Shown here: in pieces, positions 7,001 to 9,186 of the stretch
Layout: each line of letters opens with the position of its first letter
Numbering within the stretch: the stretch's first letter is position 1
Assembly: GCA_023388955.1 (NCBI GenBank)
Contig: JAEWFH010000110.1
Location: 1-9,186 of the forward strand
Reading direction: 5' to 3'
Source of the DNA: Pseudomonadota bacterium
GTDB lineage: Bacteria; Pseudomonadota; Gammaproteobacteria; Xanthomonadales; Xanthomonadaceae
DNA: 9,186 nucleotides
Made by a program: the position numbers and the translations under genes
The notes under the pieces: generated by a model
What the model was told of the DNA's origin: nothing
The model's database searches: none
The model's input: the letters and a program-made list of their open reading frames with translations, nothing else

Positions 7001-7714
7001 ATGCCACGCAACACGGCCCGCGGACCCCGACCGCAGTCCCGGCACGGGCACCGGCGCCACGGCGCGGGCGCCGCGGACCCGCGCATGGAGCAACGACGCC
7101 TGCAGGTCGCCCGGGAAGCCGCGCGCCTGCTCGCCGCAGGCGGCCCGGTGGACTACACGCGGGCCAAGCGGAAGGCGGCCCAGCGCCTGGGCTACCGCGA
7201 CGAAGCCTCCCTCCCGGCCAATGCCGAGGTCGAACAGGCCCTGCTGGAATACCGGCGGCTGTTCCAGCCCGACAGCAGCAACACCCTGCGCCAGGCCCGC
7301 GAGGCGGCGCTGGAGGCGATGGAATTCCTGGCACCTTTCCAGCCCCGGCTCGCCGGGCCGGTGCTCGACGGCACCGCCAATGCCGGTACGCCGGTCACCC
7401 TGCACCTGCACAGCGAGGACCCCGACGCGGTCCCCCGCTTCCTGGAGCAGCATGCGATCCCGGCCGAGCCGGGCGAGCACGCGATGCGCCTGGACCGCGT
7501 ACGGCAGGCGCGCGTTCCCGCCTGGCACCTGGAGGCCGGCGGCGCGGCGTTCGAACTGCTGGTGCTGCCGGCACTCGTCCTGCGGCAGGCACCGCTGTCG
7601 CCCGTGGACGGACGCCCGATGCAGCGGGCCTCCGCGGCGCGGCTGCGGGAACTGCTCGAACGCACCGGCGCCGGAAACGACGACGCCCCGCATGGCGGGG
7701 CGTCGTTGGCGTAG
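7001..7714 (+). CDS. Conserved protein of unknown function
   Basis: I do not recognise an assigned function. The 237-residue product is soluble-looking, with no signal peptide or membrane segment. Residues 1-28 are rich in Arg, His and Gly and look disordered. Residues 29-110 are a charged helical region (MEQRRLQVAREAARLLA, then DYTRAKRKAAQRLG at 51-64 and a helix around EAALEAMEFL at 101-110). Residues 114-192 look alpha/beta (FQPRLAGPVLDGTA, TLHLHSEDPDAV, AAFELLVLP), and the C-terminus contains QAPLSPVDGRPMQRAS. From memory, similar uncharacterised proteins occur in Xanthomonas and Pseudomonas, mostly starting near the Met at residue 29. The middle is faintly reminiscent of a small nucleotidyltransferase fold, but I see no complete catalytic motif. 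It follows mrcA by 53 nt on the same strand and may be co-transcribed; a weak TGCTAGCGT at 6951-6959 could be its own promoter. Its last codons form a hairpin. Confidence 0.8.
   Translation: MPRNTARGPRPQSRHGHRRHGAGAADPRMEQRRLQVAREAARLLAAGGPVDYTRAKRKAAQRLGYRDEASLPANAEVEQALLEYRRLFQPDSSNTLRQAREAALEAMEFLAPFQPRLAGPVLDGTANAGTPVTLHLHSEDPDAVPRFLEQHAIPAEPGEHAMRLDRVRQARVPAWHLEAGGAAFELLVLPALVLRQAPLSPVDGRPMQRASAARLRELLERTGAGNDDAPHGGASLA
7680..7706. terminator. 12-bp-stem hairpin between convergent genes (probable bidirectional terminator)
   Basis: A perfect 12-bp GC-rich stem with a 3-nt loop spans 7680-7706. It lies inside the last codons of the plus-strand gene (stop at 7712) and 52 nt beyond the gltA stop on the minus strand. 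Only short T runs follow (TT on plus, CGTTTCC on minus), so it is not a textbook intrinsic terminator, though its position between convergent genes supports that role for gltA especially. Confidence 0.55.
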
Positions 7715-7722
7715 ACCGGGAC

Positions 7723-7740
7723 GGGGCCGACAGCGGCCCC
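7723..7740. terminator. Second hairpin in the convergent intergenic gap
   Basis: GGGGCCG and CGGCCCC pair in a 7-bp stem around an ACAG loop. It lies 8 nt after the stop of the plus-strand gene and 17 nt after the gltA stop on the other strand. There is no T-tract. With the hairpin at 7680-7706 it makes a tandem structure that probably ends or stabilises both transcripts. Confidence 0.4.
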
Positions 7741-7757
7741 TCCCGCGGACCTGCGGA

Positions 7758-9047
7758 TCAGCGCTGGTCCATGCCCACGTAGTCGCGCTGCGGGGCGCCG
7801 GTGTAGACCTGCCGCGGACGGCCGATCTTGTTCTCCGGATCCTCCTGCTGCTCCAGCCAGTGGCTGACCCAGCCGGCGGTACGCGCCAGGGCGAACATCA
7901 CGGTGAACATCTCCACCGGGATGCCCAGGGCCTTGTAGATGATGCCCGAGTAGAAGTCGACGTTCGGGTACAGCTTGCGCTGGACGAAGTAGTCGTCCTT
8001 GAGCGCGGCCTCCTCGAGCTTCATCGCGACCTCGAGCAGCGGGTCGGACACGCCCAGCTGGCCCAGCACCTCGTGGGTCATCTTGCGCACCAGCGCCGCG
8101 CGCGGGTCGTAGTTCTTGTAGACGCGGTGGCCGAAGCCCATCAGGCGGAAACCCGAGTCGCGGTCCTTGGCCTTGTCGATCGCCGAGGAGACATTCTCCG
8201 GACGGCCGATCTCCTCGAGCATCTTCAGCACGGCCTCGTTGGCACCGCCATGCGCCGGCCCCCACAGCGCGGCGACGCCGGAGGCGACGCACACGTACGG
8301 GTTGGCACCGGTCGAACCGACCAGGCGGACCGTCGAGGTGGAGGCGTTCTGCTCGTGGTCGGCGTGCAGGATGAACAGCAGGTCCATCGCCTTGGCCGCG
8401 ACCGGGTTGAGCTCCAGCGGCTCGGTCGGCACCTCGTACAGCATGTGCAGGAAGCGCGTGGTGTAGTCGAGGTTGTTGCGCGGGTAGCGCAGCGGCCAGC
8501 CGATCGAATGGCGGTAGCAGGCGGCGGCAATCGTCGGTACCTTGGCGATCAGGCGGATCGCCGCCAGGCGGCGCTGCTCCGGGTCGGCCAGGTCCAGGTC
8601 GTTGTGGTAGAAGCCCGACATCGAGCCGAGCATGCCGACCAGCATCGCCATCGGATGCGCATCGTGGCGGAAGCCCCCGAGGAAGCTCTTGTAGGCCTCG
8701 TGCAGCATCGTGTGGTGGGTCACCTCGTGCTCGAAGCTGGCGAACTGGTCCTTGTTGGGCAGCTCGCCGTTCATCAGCAGGTAGGCGACTTCGAGGAAGC
8801 TGGACTTCTCGGCCAGTTGCTCGATCGGGTAGCCGCGGTACAGCAGGACGCCTTCCTCGCCATCGATGTAGGTGATCGACGACTTGCAGCTGGCGGTCGC
8901 GGTGAAGCCGGGGTCGTAGGTGAAGTGGCCGGTGGCCTTGGGCAGCTTGCCGATCTCGATGCAAGGCGCGCCCAGGGTGGGCGTGGCGATGCCGAGGTCG
9001 ACGCTGGAGCCGCCAACGGAAACGTTGGCCTGTTTGGTGTCGGACAC
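7758..9047 (-). CDS. gltA: Citrate synthase (type II, GltA)
   Basis: GltA condenses acetyl-CoA and oxaloacetate to citrate, the entry step of the TCA cycle, in the cytoplasm. The 429-residue product is the bacterial type II size (E. coli 427). Catalytic residues are present: the HADHEQNASTS block (His228 onward), GPAHGGAN with catalytic His266, MGFGHRVYKNYDPRA with His307, and LYPNVDFYSGI with Asp364. A zinc-site-like beta segment near the N-terminus (GFTATASCKSSITYIDG) is also typical of the type II group. Two positions linked to NADH inhibition in E. coli differ: the Cys206 equivalent is Thr208 and the Arg109 equivalent is His; the Arg163/Lys167 pair is kept. The start is GTG at 9047, set by AGGAG 7 nt upstream and giving M-S-D-T-K-Q, like relatives. 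An in-frame ATG at 9062 would add five residues. The gene stands alone, convergent with its neighbour. Confidence 0.97.
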   Translation of the reverse strand: MSDTKQANVSVGGSSVDLGIATPTLGAPCIEIGKLPKATGHFTYDPGFTATASCKSSITYIDGEEGVLLYRGYPIEQLAEKSSFLEVAYLLMNGELPNKDQFASFEHEVTHHTMLHEAYKSFLGGFRHDAHPMAMLVGMLGSMSGFYHNDLDLADPEQRRLAAIRLIAKVPTIAAACYRHSIGWPLRYPRNNLDYTTRFLHMLYEVPTEPLELNPVAAKAMDLLFILHADHEQNASTSTVRLVGSTGANPYVCVASGVAALWGPAHGGANEAVLKMLEEIGRPENVSSAIDKAKDRDSGFRLMGFGHRVYKNYDPRAALVRKMTHEVLGQLGVSDPLLEVAMKLEEAALKDDYFVQRKLYPNVDFYSGIIYKALGIPVEMFTVMFALARTAGWVSHWLEQQEDPENKIGRPRQVYTGAPQRDYVGMDQR

Positions 9048-9054
9048 GAAGTCG

Positions 9055-9059
9055 CTCCT
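9055..9059 (-). promoter_or_regulatory. Ribosome-binding site of gltA
   Basis: AGGAG on the minus strand lies seven bases before the GTG at 9047. If the ATG at 9062 were used, this sequence would be coding (codons 2-3); the ATG has only a GAGGG eight bases upstream. The site is the main reason for preferring the GTG start. Confidence 0.6.
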
Positions 9060-9112
9060 CATGTCTGGTGCCCTCGCGGCGGTGCCGGCGGGGCTTCGGG
9101 GGGATGGGTTCG

Positions 9113-9152
9113 CGCGACCCCCGGATCAGGAACAAGCGGGGAACGCGACCCC
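9113..9152 (-). repeat. 9-bp direct repeat in the gltA leader
   Basis: GGGGTCGCG (minus strand) occurs twice, at 9152-9144 and 9121-9113, spaced 31 bp, about three helical turns. Each copy is followed by a CCC run that allows a small GGGG/CCCC-type hairpin. Both lie just downstream of the predicted -10, so they could be operator half-sites or leader hairpins, or chance in GC-rich DNA. Confidence 0.3.
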
Positions 9153-9155
9153 GTG

Positions 9156-9164
9156 ATTATCGCA
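9156..9164 (-). promoter_or_regulatory. Extended -10 promoter of gltA
   Basis: Minus strand TGCGATAAT combines the extended TG motif with GATAAT, matching the -10 consensus at five of six positions. It predicts a start near 9149 and a leader of about 100 nt before the GTG at 9047. The -35 position (about 9184-9179) holds only a weak CAACCA, as expected for an extended -10 promoter. The rest of the gap 9063-9186 shows no gene. Confidence 0.5.
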
Positions 9165-9186
9165 CATGCCCCGGCGCATGGTTGGG

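Noticed and set aside
4272..7334. Minus-strand open frame of 1020 codons opposite mrcA
   Set aside because: It is an antisense shadow of mrcA in GC-rich DNA: its translation is low-complexity Gly/Ala/Arg/His without a recognisable domain, while the plus strand encodes a complete PBP1A with all motifs.
7192..9135. Minus-strand open frame of 647 codons overlapping gltA
   Set aside because: It overlaps the true citrate synthase frame in another register and gives Arg/Pro/Gly-rich sequence with no domain; it also runs through the convergent gene.
1..9186. Search by eye for insertion sequences, phage genes, CRISPR arrays, tRNA/rRNA genes or a defence system
   Set aside because: No terminal inverted repeats with a transposase, no spaced direct repeats of CRISPR type and no tRNA-like cloverleaf were seen; the window is filled by conserved core genes.

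Overview
The window is about two-thirds G+C and densely coding. Its gene order and protein sequences point to a gammaproteobacterium of the Xanthomonadaceae (Lysobacter/Luteimonas/Xanthomonas-like). The evidence is a PilQ with one visible AMIN domain, the pilMNOPQ operon placed head-to-head with a class A penicillin-binding protein gene, and a hexameric-type (type II) citrate synthase. The genus cannot be fixed from the sequence alone.

Layout. Positions 1-4220 (minus strand) hold the type IV pilus alignment operon pilM-pilN-pilO-pilP-pilQ. Its genes are almost fused: 1-nt overlap, 4-nt overlap, 1-nt gap, 19-nt gap. pilQ is cut by the left edge after 389 codons. Positions 4221-4436 are a divergent control region with a TATACT -10 element for the rightward gene, a possible sigma-54-type element for pilM, and two palindromes. 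Positions 4437-6947 (plus) encode PBP1A (mrcA/ponA). Positions 7001-7714 (plus) encode a conserved protein of unknown function, 53 nt behind mrcA. Positions 7680-7740 carry two hairpins between convergent genes. Positions 7758-9047 (minus) encode citrate synthase GltA, with an extended -10 promoter near 9156-9164.

How the genes work together. PilM (cytoplasmic, actin-like), PilN and PilO (inner membrane, coiled coil), PilP (lipoprotein) and PilQ (outer-membrane secretin) form the envelope-spanning channel that lets the pilus cross the periplasm and outer membrane. PBP1A polymerises and cross-links peptidoglycan in the same compartment. Linkage of the two units is a known conserved arrangement in several gammaproteobacteria. 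GltA is housekeeping TCA-cycle metabolism with no evident link to the rest.

I see no mobile element, CRISPR array, RNA gene, phage gene or defence system. This is an ordinary conserved chromosomal region. The most open questions are the uncharacterised protein at 7001-7714, low-complexity or unusual inserts in periplasmic parts of PilN, PBP1A and PilQ, and the regulatory DNA between pilM and mrcA and in front of gltA.
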